From positions 1 through 37,946 of the forward strand of contig JABDJL010000088.1 in assembly GCA_013002505.1 (NCBI GenBank): DNA of 37,946 bases, in the 5' to 3' direction. The notes below the pieces were generated by a model, which was given only the letters and a program-made list of their open reading frames with translations, had not been told where the DNA came from and searched no databases. Positions 12,164 through 20,641 of the stretch are shown piece after piece (position 1 is the first letter of the stretch; every line of letters starts with the position of its first letter). A program made the translations under genes and the position numbers. The DNA is from Lysobacterales bacterium. GTDB taxonomy: Bacteria > Pseudomonadota > Gammaproteobacteria > Xanthomonadales > SZUA-36.

Positions 12164-13290
12164 CAGGATGTCATCCGGTCAAAAAACTCCCGCACGCCAT
12201 CCAGCCACGAACTGGAGCGCGGATTGTGCTCGGTGTTGTCCTGGCTGTAGGCCTCTTCGAACTCCCGCAACAATTCCTTCTGTTGGCGGTTCAGGTTGAC
12301 CGGGGTCTCAATGACCACGCGGCACAGCAAATCGCCCTGGCGCTGGCTGCGCACCGAGCGCACGCCCTTGCCGCGCAGGCGGAATAACTTACCCGTCTGT
12401 GTTTCGGCGGGCACTTTCAGTTTGACCTGCCCGCTGAGGGTCGGGATTTGCAGTTCGCCACCCAGTGCGGCAGTTGAAAAATGGATCGGGACTTCACAGT
12501 ACAGGTCGTCACCGTCACGCTCAAACAGCCGGTGTGGACGCACGCGCACCTCTACGTACAGGTCGCCTGACGGCGCGCCATTCATACCCGCCTCGCCCTC
12601 ACCGGCGAGACGGATCCGATCACCGCTGTCCACGCCTGGAGGTATTTTCACCGACAACGTTCGCGTTTCACGCACCCTGCCCTGGCCGCCGCAACTGCCG
12701 CAGGGGTTGGCGATGGTCTGGCCCTTGCCCTGGCAGGCCGGACAGGTTTGCTGCACAGAAAAGATGCCCTGCTGCATACGAACCTGGCCTGCGCCGCCAC
12801 AGGTGTCGCAGGTTTCCTTGCGGCCATCCTGCGCGCCACTGCCATTACAGGTTTTACACTGCCCAAGAGTCGGCACTCGAATTTCACGCTCGATGCCGGC
12901 CACGGCTTCTTCGAGGTCAAGTTCGAGGGAGAAACGCAGGTCCGATCCGCGATGCTGCTGGCGGCCTCTGCGCCCACCGCCGAATATGTCGCCAAAAATG
13001 TCGCCAAAAATGTCACCGACATCGCCCTGGAATCCACCCGGACCCTGCCCGCCGCCCATCGAACCGTCGACCGCCGAGTGACCGAACTGGTCATAGGCCG
13101 AGCGCTTCTTGGGGTCTTTAAGGACTTCGTACGCTTCCTTGGCTTCTTTGAATTGGTCCTGTGCGCTTTCGTCATCCGGGTTGCGATCCGGATGATATTT
13201 CATGGCCAGCTTGCGGTAAGCCTTTTTCAGCTCATCGGCGCTGGCGCCACGGGCTACGCCCAGTACCTCGTAATAGTCGCGTTTGGCCAT
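12163..13290 (-). CDS. dnaJ: Chaperone protein DnaJ (Hsp40)
   Basis: DnaJ is the DnaK co-chaperone that delivers unfolded clients and stimulates ATP hydrolysis. The start at 13290 gives [20 protein letters not shown] and 375 residues; upstream in-frame codons are not DnaJ-like. The domains in order are the J domain with HPD ([11 protein letters not shown]), a Gly/Phe-rich linker containing three tandem GDIF units, four zinc-binding CxxCxGxG repeats ([32 protein letters not shown]) and the C-terminal substrate-binding domains. It is separated from dnaK by a strong terminator and 132 bases, so it may need its own promoter or readthrough. Confidence 0.97.
   Translation of the reverse strand: MAKRDYYEVLGVARGASADELKKAYRKLAMKYHPDRNPDDESAQDQFKEAKEAYEVLKDPKKRSAYDQFGHSAVDGSMGGGQGPGGFQGDVGDIFGDIFGDIFGGGRRGRQQHRGSDLRFSLELDLEEAVAGIEREIRVPTLGQCKTCNGSGAQDGRKETCDTCGGAGQVRMQQGIFSVQQTCPACQGKGQTIANPCGSCGGQGRVRETRTLSVKIPPGVDSGDRIRLAGEGEAGMNGAPSGDLYVEVRVRPHRLFERDGDDLYCEVPIHFSTAALGGELQIPTLSGQVKLKVPAETQTGKLFRLRGKGVRSVRSQRQGDLLCRVVIETPVNLNRQQKELLREFEEAYSQDNTEHNPRSSSWLDGVREFFDRMTS
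12982..13017 (-). repeat. Three tandem 12-base units in dnaJ (GDIF x3)
   Basis: On the plus strand three consecutive 12-mers (GAATATGTCGCC, AAAAATGTCGCC, AAAAATGTCACC) encode Gly-Asp-Ile-Phe three times in the G/F region of DnaJ. DIF-type motifs in this linker are known to modulate DnaK activation. The near-identity of the units suggests slippage expansion. Confidence 0.85.
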
Positions 13291-13370
13291 CACTGTTTTC
13301 CCAAAATCTGCACCAAATCTGAGGCTTGGGTGCTGTAAATTCAAGCCACAAGCATGGATATCGGCCGTCC

Positions 13371-13400
13371 AAACAAAAACCCCGGCCGGGGGCCGGGGTT
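13371..13400 (-). terminator. Rho-independent terminator after dnaK
   Basis: The minus strand reads a perfect 10-base stem, AACCCCGGCC / GGCCGGGGTT, with a three-base loop, followed by TTTTTGTTT. It starts 23 bases after the dnaK TAA. It should end most grpE-dnaK transcripts before dnaJ. Confidence 0.9.
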
Positions 13401-13422
13401 ACTGTCTAGCACTGCTTGGCCC

Positions 13423-15345
13423 TTACTTGTCGTCCTGCTTCTGCTCGGGATCGACTTCCTCGAACTCCGCATCAACGGCATCGTCGCCGCCGTCCTGGCT
13501 TTCAGCATTGCCTTCAGCTGATGGCTGCGCATCGGCTGCCGCCTGCTGGTAAATGACCTGGGCCGCCTCGGTCAGTTTCTGAACTGCCGATTCGATTGCT
13601 TCCTTGTCATCACCTTCGATGGCCTTTTCGACCTTGGCAATTGCTTCTTCGATTTTGGCACGATCTTCATTGCCGATCTTTTCGCCAAGCTCTTCGAGGC
13701 TGGACCGGGTCGCGTGGACCATGGCGTCGGCATTGTTGCGCACCGTTACCTTTTCATGGAACTTACGGTCCTCCTCGGCATGCGCCTCGGCATCCTGAAC
13801 CATCTTCTCAATCTCTTCTTCGGTCAGGCCTGAGCCGGACTTGATCTCGATACGCTGTTCCTTGCCGGTCGCGTTGTCCTTCGCGCTGACATGCATGATG
13901 CCGTTGGCGTCGATATCGAAGGTTACTTCGATTTGAGGCATGCCACGCCGTGCCGGTGCAATACCGGCGAGGTCGAAACGCGCCAACGACTTGTTGGCCG
14001 CCGCCATGTCGCGTTCGCCCTGCAGTACGTGAACGGTCACTGCGGTCTGGTTGTCCTCGGCGGTCGAGAATACCTGCGAAGCCTTGGTCGGGATCGTCGT
14101 GTTTTTCTCGATCAGCTTGGTCATAACACCGCCCAGGGTTTCGATACCCAAGGACAGGGGCGTGACGTCGAGCAACAATACATCCTTGACATCACCGGCC
14201 AATACGCCGCCCTGGATGGCGGCGCCAACGGCAACGGCCTCGTCCGGATTGACGTCCTTGCGCGGCTCCTGGCCAAAGAACTCGGTGACCGTTTTCTGAA
14301 CCATCGGCATACGCGTCTGGCCGCCGACGAGAATCACGTCAGCAATGTCGTTCACCTTCAGGTTGGCATCGTCCAGCGCCGTGCGGCACGGGCCGATGGT
14401 CTTCTTGACCAGGTCTTCAACCAGCGCTTCCAGCTTGGCGCGGGTCAGCTTGATGTTCAGGTGCTTGGGACCACTGGCGTCAGCGGTGATGTAAGGCAGG
14501 TTGACTTCGGTCTGTTGTCCCGAAGACAACTCGATCTTGGCGCGTTCAGCCGCTTCGCGCAGCCGCTGCAACGCCAGCGGATCACTGCGCAGGTCAAAGC
14601 CCTGGTCCTTCTTGAACTCATCGACCAGGTAGTCAATCACCCGTTTGTCAAAGTCCTCACCACCAAGGAAAGTGTCACCCGAGGTCGAGAGCACCTCGAT
14701 CTGGTGTTCCCCGTCCACGTCGGCAATCTCGATAATCGATATATCGAAAGTACCACCGCCCAGGTCGTAAACGGCAACCTTGCGCTCACCACCCTTTTTG
14801 TCGAGGCCGAACGCCAGCGCGGCGGCCGTGGGCTCGGAGATAACGCGCCGTACCTTGAGGCCGGCAATCTTTCCGGCATCTTCAGTCGCCTGGCGCTGGT
14901 TGTTGTTGAAGTAAGCCGGGACCGTGATAACAGCCTCTGTAACCGGTTCGCCCAGGTAATCCTCGGCGGTTTTCTTCATCTTCATCAATACGCGTGCAGA
15001 AATTTCAGGCGGCGCCATTTTTTTGCCGTCCGCCTCGACCCATGCGTCACCGTTGTCGGCTTCGACAATCGTGTACGGAACCAGGTCGCGGTCTTTCTGT
15101 ACGTCGTCTTCACTGTATTTGCGCCCGATCAATCGCTTGACCGCATGCAAGGTATTGGCCGGGTTGGTTACCGCCTGGCGCTTTGCCGCCTGGCCCACCA
15201 GCACCTCGCCGTCCTTGGTAAAGGCGACGATGGATGGCGTGGTGCGGTCACCTTCCGAGTTTTCAATGACCTTGGGCTGTCCACCTTCCATCACTGCGAC
15301 GCAGGAGTTGGTCGTGCCCAGATCGATACCTATGATCTTGCCCAT
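13423..15345 (-). CDS. dnaK: Chaperone protein DnaK (Hsp70)
   Basis: This is the ATP-dependent Hsp70 chaperone. The 640-residue length is typical. The N-terminus [20 protein letters not shown] is diagnostic. The ATPase domain (1-385) includes the phosphate-2 motif [15 protein letters not shown] and [13 protein letters not shown]. The hydrophobic linker [16 protein letters not shown] leads into the substrate-binding domain, and the tail ends [19 protein letters not shown] with the EEV element bound by co-chaperones. The start follows a ggagaaaac-type ribosome binding site. grpE lies 65 bases upstream on the same strand and a sigma-32 promoter precedes grpE, indicating heat-shock induction. Confidence 0.98.
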   Translation of the reverse strand: MGKIIGIDLGTTNSCVAVMEGGQPKVIENSEGDRTTPSIVAFTKDGEVLVGQAAKRQAVTNPANTLHAVKRLIGRKYSEDDVQKDRDLVPYTIVEADNGDAWVEADGKKMAPPEISARVLMKMKKTAEDYLGEPVTEAVITVPAYFNNNQRQATEDAGKIAGLKVRRVISEPTAAALAFGLDKKGGERKVAVYDLGGGTFDISIIEIADVDGEHQIEVLSTSGDTFLGGEDFDKRVIDYLVDEFKKDQGFDLRSDPLALQRLREAAERAKIELSSGQQTEVNLPYITADASGPKHLNIKLTRAKLEALVEDLVKKTIGPCRTALDDANLKVNDIADVILVGGQTRMPMVQKTVTEFFGQEPRKDVNPDEAVAVGAAIQGGVLAGDVKDVLLLDVTPLSLGIETLGGVMTKLIEKNTTIPTKASQVFSTAEDNQTAVTVHVLQGERDMAAANKSLARFDLAGIAPARRGMPQIEVTFDIDANGIMHVSAKDNATGKEQRIEIKSGSGLTEEEIEKMVQDAEAHAEEDRKFHEKVTVRNNADAMVHATRSSLEELGEKIGNEDRAKIEEAIAKVEKAIEGDDKEAIESAVQKLTEAAQVIYQQAAADAQPSAEGNAESQDGGDDAVDAEFEEVDPEQKQDDK

Positions 15346-15410
15346 TTGGTTTTCTCCAGGAAAAGTCTGTTTAAATCGATGTTAGTAATGTGGGGTTGGC
15401 ACCCGATATT

Positions 15411-16022
15411 TCAATCGTTATCAGGCACTTTGCTGACCACGACCATGGCGGGCCTGATCAGCCTGTCATTCAGGCGGTAGCCTTTCTGCATAACTTCAAT
15501 GACTGTATTTGGCTCGTGTTCGGCTGAATCAATCATCGTCATCGCCTGGTGCAATTCCGGGTCGAAACCAGAGCCGGCCGGGTCGATTTCTTCAAGCCCG
15601 TGGTCCTGCATGACCTTCTCCAGCATCCGGATGATCAGGGATTTGCCCTCGATCAGGGACTCGACGGTCGCAGTTTCCTGGTCGGTCTCGGTACCTCTTT
15701 CGAGGCTGTCTTTCACCGGTAGCAGATCCAGCATGACGCTTTCCAAAGCACGCTTCCGGGAACGCTCCAGGTCCTTGATCAGGCGTTTTCGCAGATTCTC
15801 CATTTCGGCCTGCATGCGCAGCATGGCTTCCTTGTAATCAGCCATTTTGCGTTCGGCCTCACCCAGCGCGAACTGCAGATCCAAAAACTCGCTGTCTACC
15901 GTTTCGGCTTCGTCACCGTTTTCAACAGGGTTGTCGTCCTGTTTACTCGCTTCTGTGACTTCGCCTTGCTCCGACCCGGCTGATTCCAGTTCCGATTCCG
16001 GCTGTTTGGTTTGTTTGTTCAT
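15411..16022 (-). CDS. grpE: Nucleotide exchange factor GrpE
   Basis: GrpE dimerises and releases ADP from DnaK, acting as a thermosensor. The 203-residue protein has an acidic disordered N-terminus (1-50), a long helical region (about 55-120, with YKEAMLRMQAEMENLRKRLI) and a C-terminal beta domain with the signature NTVIEVMQKGYRLNDRLIRP. The ATG at 16022 is preceded by GGGAG about six bases upstream. It is the first gene of the grpE-dnaK transcript and divergent from recN. Confidence 0.97.
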   Translation of the reverse strand: MNKQTKQPESELESAGSEQGEVTEASKQDDNPVENGDEAETVDSEFLDLQFALGEAERKMADYKEAMLRMQAEMENLRKRLIKDLERSRKRALESVMLDLLPVKDSLERGTETDQETATVESLIEGKSLIIRMLEKVMQDHGLEEIDPAGSGFDPELHQAMTMIDSAEHEPNTVIEVMQKGYRLNDRLIRPAMVVVSKVPDND

Positions 16023-16070
16023 ACCAACTCCCGAGGCCCGGCCACTGCCGGTGCCCTTGTTTCGTTGCCT

Positions 16071-16099
16071 GATATGGGGTTTTGAACGGGGGATTCAAG
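16071..16099 (-). promoter_or_regulatory. Sigma-32 heat-shock promoter of grpE-dnaK
   Basis: On the minus strand a -35 element CTTGAA (16099-16094) is followed after 14 bases by CCCCATATC (16079-16071). This matches the RpoH consensus CTTGAA-N(11-16)-CCCCATnT in every consensus base. It lies about 50 bases upstream of the grpE ATG. The divergent recN gene starts about 100 bases away. Confidence 0.9.
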
Positions 16100-16199
16100 C
16101 GAATCCAGGTCAGAAAAACGCCATTGCCCTGCCCTTGCCGGCATGCTAGCGTGAGCGCTCGAAGAGCCCCGGCCCAAAAGCCCCGATCCAAGCGCGCAT

Positions 16200-17885
16200 A
16201 TGCTCAGTCATCTCAACATACGCGATTTCGCCATAATTCCGTCGCTAACGCTGGATTTCGCGCCTGGGTTTACCGCGATTACAGGCGAAACGGGCGCTGG
16301 CAAGTCAATCCTCGTTGACGCCCTGGGCCTGTTGCTGGGCCAGCGGTCAGACAGTTCGTGGGTCCGCCAGGGCGCTGAGCGCGCCGAATTAACAGCCGAG
16401 TTTGAAATTACCAATAACAACGGCGCGCGCCGGTGGCTGGCTGAAACGGAGCTCAATAGCGAAGGCCAGTGCCTGTTGCGGCGCCGGATTTCCGCCAATG
16501 GGCGTTCCAGGGCGTGGATCAACGGCACTCCGGTCACGGTGCAGCAGATGTCTGAACTCGGCACGCTGCTGGTCGAGATACACGGGCAGAATGAACATAT
16601 CCAGCTGACAAACCCGGCCCGGCAGATTCACCTGCTGGACAGCAGTGGCGACTACCAGCCGCTATTGGCGAAAACCCGTGAGGCCTTTGACCGCTGGGCA
16701 GGCCTCAAGACTGAATTTGCTGAACTCGAGGCGGCGGCCGCATTGCCTCCAGAAGAGATTGACTATCTCAGGTTCCAGCTGAAAGAGCTGGAAAGCCAGG
16801 CGCTGGCGCCGGCCGAACTGGAGGCGCTGGAAACAGAACACCGCGTCCTTGCCAAGGGCGGCTCAATGGCGCGCGACCTGGACCTGGCACTGGGTGACCT
16901 GGATGAGGATGATCACGGCGCCATTGCGCGTACCATCAGGGCCCAACACGCGCTGGCGCCGCACCGCGACCTGAGTCCCGCGATCGACGAGTCCTGCAAG
17001 ATGCTGGACGAAGCCCTGATCAACCTGCAGGAAGCCAGCGCCACCGTCAGCCAGGCGCGCGAGGATATCGACCTCAGCCCCGGGCAGTTGCAGGCGGTTA
17101 CGGCGCAAATGTCAGAGCTGGCCGACCTGGCCCGCAAGCACAGGGTGGAAATGGAAGACCTCGAGTCCGTGCGCGAGCGGCTGGAAGAACGACTGCAAGC
17201 CGGCGAGCAGTTTGAGTCGCGGCGCGCAACGCTCGAGGCGGACTGTGACGAGGCACTCCGGGAATACCAGGATGCGGCGACAGCGCTTTCCGGCGCGCGA
17301 ACCAGGCATGCCACGGAGCTGTCCCGCGAAGTGACGGCCCTGATGGCACGGCTCGGCATGGAAGGCGGGCGGCTGGAAATTCACGTCAACCGGCGCAGTG
17401 ACGGTAAACCAGCCGCACAGGGTGACGACAGGGTTGAGTTGCATGTCAGTGCTAATCCCGGCAACGAGCCGGGACCACTGGTCAAGGTCGCCTCGGGTGG
17501 CGAGTTATCGCGTATCAGCCTGGCCTTGAAAACCGCCTGCAGCCGGGGAAAAAGTCATCGCACCCAGGTATTTGATGAAGTGGACGCCGGGATCGGGGGC
17601 GATACCGCGAATGCTGTTGGACAATTGCTGCGAAAACTGTCCGAGGACACACAGGCGCTGTGCGTCACGCACCTCGCGCAGGTCGCGGTATGTGCCAACC
17701 AGCAGATCCAGGTCATCAAGGATACCGGCACCAACACAACATCGGTGGATACCGCGATTCTCGGGGCCCAGGACCGCGTTGATGAAATTGCGCGCATGCT
17801 CAGCGGGAGAATTTCGGATCAAAGCCGCCAGCACGCCGAAGAATTGCTCAAGGCGGCCGACAGCGGTTCCAATTCGGTCCACTAG
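16200..17885 (+). CDS. recN: DNA repair protein RecN
   Basis: RecN is an SMC-like ATPase that acts in double-strand-break repair. The 561 residues fit the family. Walker A is GETGAGKSILVDALGLLLGQ (about residues 30-49). A long coiled coil (about 155-365, rich in Glu/Leu/Ala heptads) separates it from the ABC signature region VKVASGGELSRISLAL, Walker B VFDEVDAGIGGDTA and the C-terminal VTHLAQVAVCANQQ. The ATG at 16200 has no strong ribosome binding site. No LexA box of the CTGT-N8-ACAG form was found by eye in the divergent region. It is convergent with fur. Confidence 0.96.
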   Translation: MLSHLNIRDFAIIPSLTLDFAPGFTAITGETGAGKSILVDALGLLLGQRSDSSWVRQGAERAELTAEFEITNNNGARRWLAETELNSEGQCLLRRRISANGRSRAWINGTPVTVQQMSELGTLLVEIHGQNEHIQLTNPARQIHLLDSSGDYQPLLAKTREAFDRWAGLKTEFAELEAAAALPPEEIDYLRFQLKELESQALAPAELEALETEHRVLAKGGSMARDLDLALGDLDEDDHGAIARTIRAQHALAPHRDLSPAIDESCKMLDEALINLQEASATVSQAREDIDLSPGQLQAVTAQMSELADLARKHRVEMEDLESVRERLEERLQAGEQFESRRATLEADCDEALREYQDAATALSGARTRHATELSREVTALMARLGMEGGRLEIHVNRRSDGKPAAQGDDRVELHVSANPGNEPGPLVKVASGGELSRISLALKTACSRGKSHRTQVFDEVDAGIGGDTANAVGQLLRKLSEDTQALCVTHLAQVAVCANQQIQVIKDTGTNTTSVDTAILGAQDRVDEIARMLSGRISDQSRQHAEELLKAADSGSNSVH

Positions 17886-17916
17886 CCGCAAAGACGCTCT
17901 GCTTATTGGAATTGAA

Positions 17917-18321
17917 CTACTTGCGCTTGGGGCGCACGTAAATCACGAGACTGTGATCCTCGATGTCGTAACCGAATTTCTCGGCGATTTCACGCTGTAA
18001 GCGTTCGATATCTTCACTGATGAATTCGGTGACTTTGCCGGTTTCGACACACACCAGGTGATCGTGGTGTTCGCCGGAATCCAGTTCGTAGTAGGCTTGC
18101 CCACCCTCGAAATTATGTTTCACTACCAGGCCGGCGGCCTCGAACTGGCTCAGCACCCGATAGACCGTCGCCAGCCCGATATCTTCCTGCGCGGTGACCA
18201 GCGAGCGGTAGATATCATCGGCGGTCATGTGCTTGTTGCGGCGATCTTCGAGCAATTCGAGAATTCGCATGCGCGGCTGAGTCACTTTCAATCCGACTTT
18301 TTTAAGACTCTTGTTGTCCAA
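17917..18321 (-). CDS. fur: Ferric uptake regulator Fur
   Basis: Fur is the iron-responsive repressor of iron uptake genes. The N-terminal winged helix is LKKVGLKVTQPRMRILELLE followed by GLATVYRVLSQFEAAGLV. The C-terminal dimer/metal domain has GEHHDHLVCVETGKVTEF. Only one of the two E. coli zinc cysteines is present here, as I recall for Pseudomonas Fur. A TTG at 18321 gives 134 residues starting MDNKSLKKVGLK, matching the usual length; a GTG at 18351 would add ten residues and is less likely. It is divergent from bamE, with their upstream regions overlapping. Confidence 0.94.
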   Translation of the reverse strand: MDNKSLKKVGLKVTQPRMRILELLEDRRNKHMTADDIYRSLVTAQEDIGLATVYRVLSQFEAAGLVVKHNFEGGQAYYELDSGEHHDHLVCVETGKVTEFISEDIERLQREIAEKFGYDIEDHSLVIYVRPKRK

Positions 18322-18422
18322 GATCGCGCCCCGTATGGTAAATGCCAACACCCTGTGTGCACGGTGCCGGATATTGTATCATTCACCGCCTCGGCCAACG
18401 CCCTCATCCAGAATTGTTCCAA

Positions 18423-19289
18423 ATGCTGAAAAAACTGATCATCCTGATGTTTGTGTGCCTCGTGACCACCACGGGTTGCAACCTGATTTACAAGCAGAAT
18501 GTCCAGCAGGGAAATGCAATTGAGCAAGACAAGCTGGACCAGCTTCGCACCGGTATGACGATGTCGCAGGTGGCCTTTCTGCTCGGCACGCCGGCTATCC
18601 GCGACCCTTTTCACCAGGACCGCTGGGACTATGTTTACACCTATGCACGTCGGGGCGCGAACCAGGTTTCACGCCAGGTGACACTGCGGTTTGAAGATGC
18701 CGTGCTGGTTGCGATGACAGGCATCAGCGAGGAGGCAGATGGGCAACCCATGGCTGCATCGGACGCCGGCGCGAAACCTGCGCCTGAGTCCGTGGACAGC
18801 GCCATCGATGCCGCGCCGGAAACGCAAATCACGGCCCTCGAAGCGCCACGAGCCGAGACCGTGGAGGAGAACGCGGAATTGCCTTCCGGCGAAGCAGAAC
18901 AACTGGTGGAGGAAGTGACTGAAGATGCCATTCAACCCGGGGTGGAGGGCACGATAGCGGCCGAAGTCGAAGCTCCTGCGCCAGCCGACAGTTTCGAGCC
19001 GCCATCCGCGGTGCTGGAGCACGCGGATGTCCTGGCGGTACAGGAGTTCAGTGACTGGGTAATCCAGATTGGCGCATTCGATTCACTGCAAAATGCACGC
19101 AACCTGGTCAGCCGGATCAGGAATGCAGGCTTCAACGTGACCATTTACAGCCAGGTGGTTGGCGGACTGGGCGAACGCTTCCTGGTGCGCAGTGACCCGT
19201 TTGAATCGAAGGCCGAGGCTGAGCGTCAATTGCAGCAAATCAACCAGGCATTCGAACTGGATGGTTTCCTGATACCACCTGCTCCCTGA
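18423..19289 (+). CDS. bamE: BamE-like outer-membrane lipoprotein with C-terminal SPOR domain
   Basis: BamE (SmpA/OmlA) is a lipoprotein of the BAM complex that inserts beta-barrel proteins into the outer membrane. The start at 18423 gives a lipoprotein signal, MLKKLIILMFVCLVTTTGCN, with the lipid cysteine at 19. The BamE fold follows (about 20-105): GMTMSQVAFLLGTPAIRDPF and RWDYVYTYARRG. Unlike the usual length of about 110-175 residues, this protein has 288. An Ala/Glu/Pro-rich linker (about 110-205) leads to a SPOR domain (211-288: DWVIQIGAFDSLQNARNLVS, then GERFLVRSDPFESKAEAERQ). SPOR domains bind denuded peptidoglycan glycans. Position next to fur, rnfH, ratA and smpB matches bamE synteny. 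No strong ribosome binding site is visible. Confidence 0.88.
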   Translation: MLKKLIILMFVCLVTTTGCNLIYKQNVQQGNAIEQDKLDQLRTGMTMSQVAFLLGTPAIRDPFHQDRWDYVYTYARRGANQVSRQVTLRFEDAVLVAMTGISEEADGQPMAASDAGAKPAPESVDSAIDAAPETQITALEAPRAETVEENAELPSGEAEQLVEEVTEDAIQPGVEGTIAAEVEAPAPADSFEPPSAVLEHADVLAVQEFSDWVIQIGAFDSLQNARNLVSRIRNAGFNVTIYSQVVGGLGERFLVRSDPFESKAEAERQLQQINQAFELDGFLIPPAP

Positions 19290-19304
19290 CGGTCCCGTTC
19301 CGGT

Positions 19305-19586
19305 TTATTGTTTCTGCGCGCGTTTTCGCCTGGCTTCCTTGGGGTCGGCGATCAACGGGCGGTAAATTTCAACACGGTCGCCATTGCGCAGTACCTGATC
19401 AAGCGTGGCCTTCTCGCCGAAGATGCCGAGCCGTTCCGGTTCAACCACCAGGTCTTCGAATTCCGAGCGTATTCCCGAGGCCTCTATGGCTTCTCCCAGG
19501 CTAGCGCCTTCGGCCAGCCTGACGGTCTTGATGCACTGCCGGTGCGGGCGCGCATGAACCACTTCAACCAGGATGTCGTCGGGCAT
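19305..19586 (-). CDS. rnfH: RnfH family protein (UPF0125)
   Basis: This 93-residue ubiquitin-like (beta-grasp) protein has the family hallmarks VEVVHARPHRQCIKTVRLAE, LGIFGEKATLDQVLRNGDRV and EIYRPLIADPKEARRKRA. RnfH is named from rnf operons, but its molecular role is not established. Its ATG lies two bases after the ratA stop, so it is translated from the same message as ratA. This is the order known from E. coli and Pseudomonas. It converges on bamE with a 15-base gap. Confidence 0.93.
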   Translation of the reverse strand: MPDDILVEVVHARPHRQCIKTVRLAEGASLGEAIEASGIRSEFEDLVVEPERLGIFGEKATLDQVLRNGDRVEIYRPLIADPKEARRKRAQKQ

Positions 19587-19588
19587 CT

Positions 19589-20029
19589 TCAGGCTGCCCC
19601 GGAAAAGAACACATCATCCGCGCGGCGGCAGAATTCCTGGACCATGTGGTCGGCAATGCGCCGAAAACCCCGCTGGAATGTACTCGAGATCAACCCGCGA
19701 CGGAATTCGAAATCAAGCACCAGGCTGACACTGCTTCCGGCGTCGCCAAGCTGGCGAAAGCGCCACCTGCCGTAGAGCGTTTGAAAGGGACCCTCGACCA
19801 GGTTCATGGCCAGACTTTCACCGGGTACCAAGGCGTTACGCGTCATGAACCGCTGTTCAAGGCCCGCCACGGACACGGCAAGGCTGGCCAACTGGTGCTG
19901 CGGACCCTGCTCGTGAACTTCGGCATGGGTGCACCAGCGCAAGAACTGCGGGTATGCGGGAACATCCTGCACCAGGCGATACATGTCCAGTGCTGTATGG
20001 CTGACCAGTGCTGATCGTTCTATTTTCAT
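19589..20029 (-). CDS. ratA: RatA family START-domain protein (type II toxin RatA / coenzyme Q-binding)
   Basis: The 146-residue protein is a small START/COQ10-like polyketide cyclase fold. It starts MKIERSALVSHTALDMYRLV and contains DVPAYPQFLRWCTHAEVHEQ, FMTRNALVPGESLAMNLVEG and LDFEFRRGLISSTFQRGF. E. coli RatA was described as inhibiting 70S ribosome association, while the homologous COQ10 family binds ubiquinone, so the role remains ambiguous. The start ATG at 20029 fits the family N-terminus; a TTG at 20062 would add 11 residues. It is divergent from smpB. Confidence 0.9.
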   Translation of the reverse strand: MKIERSALVSHTALDMYRLVQDVPAYPQFLRWCTHAEVHEQGPQHQLASLAVSVAGLEQRFMTRNALVPGESLAMNLVEGPFQTLYGRWRFRQLGDAGSSVSLVLDFEFRRGLISSTFQRGFRRIADHMVQEFCRRADDVFFSGAA

Positions 20030-20164
20030 GTACTGGTATTCCGATACCCAGGGCCGGCCCAAGAGGAGCGCAAATATAACATGCAGTGATAAGTCGTTAG
20101 CGGCTAATTGGCCGGTGCCGGACAGCGATTACCGCTAAAATAGCCAGCCTTGAAAGGAACCCAG

Positions 20165-20635
20165 ATGAAGCAAGATAAAAACAAAAGCAGGTCAACCATC
20201 GCCGCCAACAAGAGGGCCCGGTTCGAATACCACATCGATGAACGAATCGAGGCCGGCCTGTCGCTCGAGGGTTGGGAAGTGAAGGCGTTGCGCGAGGGCC
20301 GCGTGCAGTTTTCAGACAGCTATGTTTTGTTCAAGGATAACGAAGCATTCCTGTTCGGCTGCCAGATCAATCCGCTGCCCACGACCGCTTCGCACAGCAA
20401 AGCTGACCCGTTGCGCACGCGCAAACTACTGCTCAAGCGCCGTGAGATTGACCGCCTGGCCGGCCTCGTGGACCGCAAGGGTATGACGGTGATCCCGACC
20501 GCCATGTACTGGTCAAGGGGCCGCGCCAAGGTCGAAATCGCCGTTGCCAGGGGTAAACAGCTTCACGACAAGCGCAAGACCCAAAAAGACCGCGACTGGG
20601 ACCGCCAGAAGCGGCGCATCATGAAACACGGCTGA
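20165..20635 (+). CDS. smpB: SsrA-binding protein SmpB
   Basis: SmpB binds tmRNA and brings it to stalled ribosomes for trans-translation. The ATG at 20165 follows AAGGAA five bases upstream, giving 156 residues. The OB-fold core includes IAANKRARFEYHIDERIEAG, LSLEGWEVKALREGRVQFSD and GCQINPLP. The basic C-terminal tail (KRKTQKDRDWDRQKRRIMKH) enters the decoding site. Its RNA partner ssrA lies about 15 kb away in this window. A TTG at 20150 is rejected because it would precede the ribosome binding site. Confidence 0.97.
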   Translation: MKQDKNKSRSTIAANKRARFEYHIDERIEAGLSLEGWEVKALREGRVQFSDSYVLFKDNEAFLFGCQINPLPTTASHSKADPLRTRKLLLKRREIDRLAGLVDRKGMTVIPTAMYWSRGRAKVEIAVARGKQLHDKRKTQKDRDWDRQKRRIMKHG

Positions 20636-20641
20636 CTCGGC

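Noticed and set aside
13291-13370. Possible sigma-32 promoter ahead of dnaJ (CTTGAA at 13345-13340, minus strand)
   Set aside because: No CCCCAT-type -10 lies at a suitable distance.
13891-15480. Open frame of 529 codons on the plus strand, opposite dnaK and the grpE-dnaK gap
   Set aside because: It is antisense to a certain dnaK gene; such long frames arise from the codon bias of GC-rich genes. The translation shows no known domain.
16023-16199. LexA box controlling recN
   Set aside because: No CTGT-N8-ACAG palindrome was found by eye in the grpE-recN gap.
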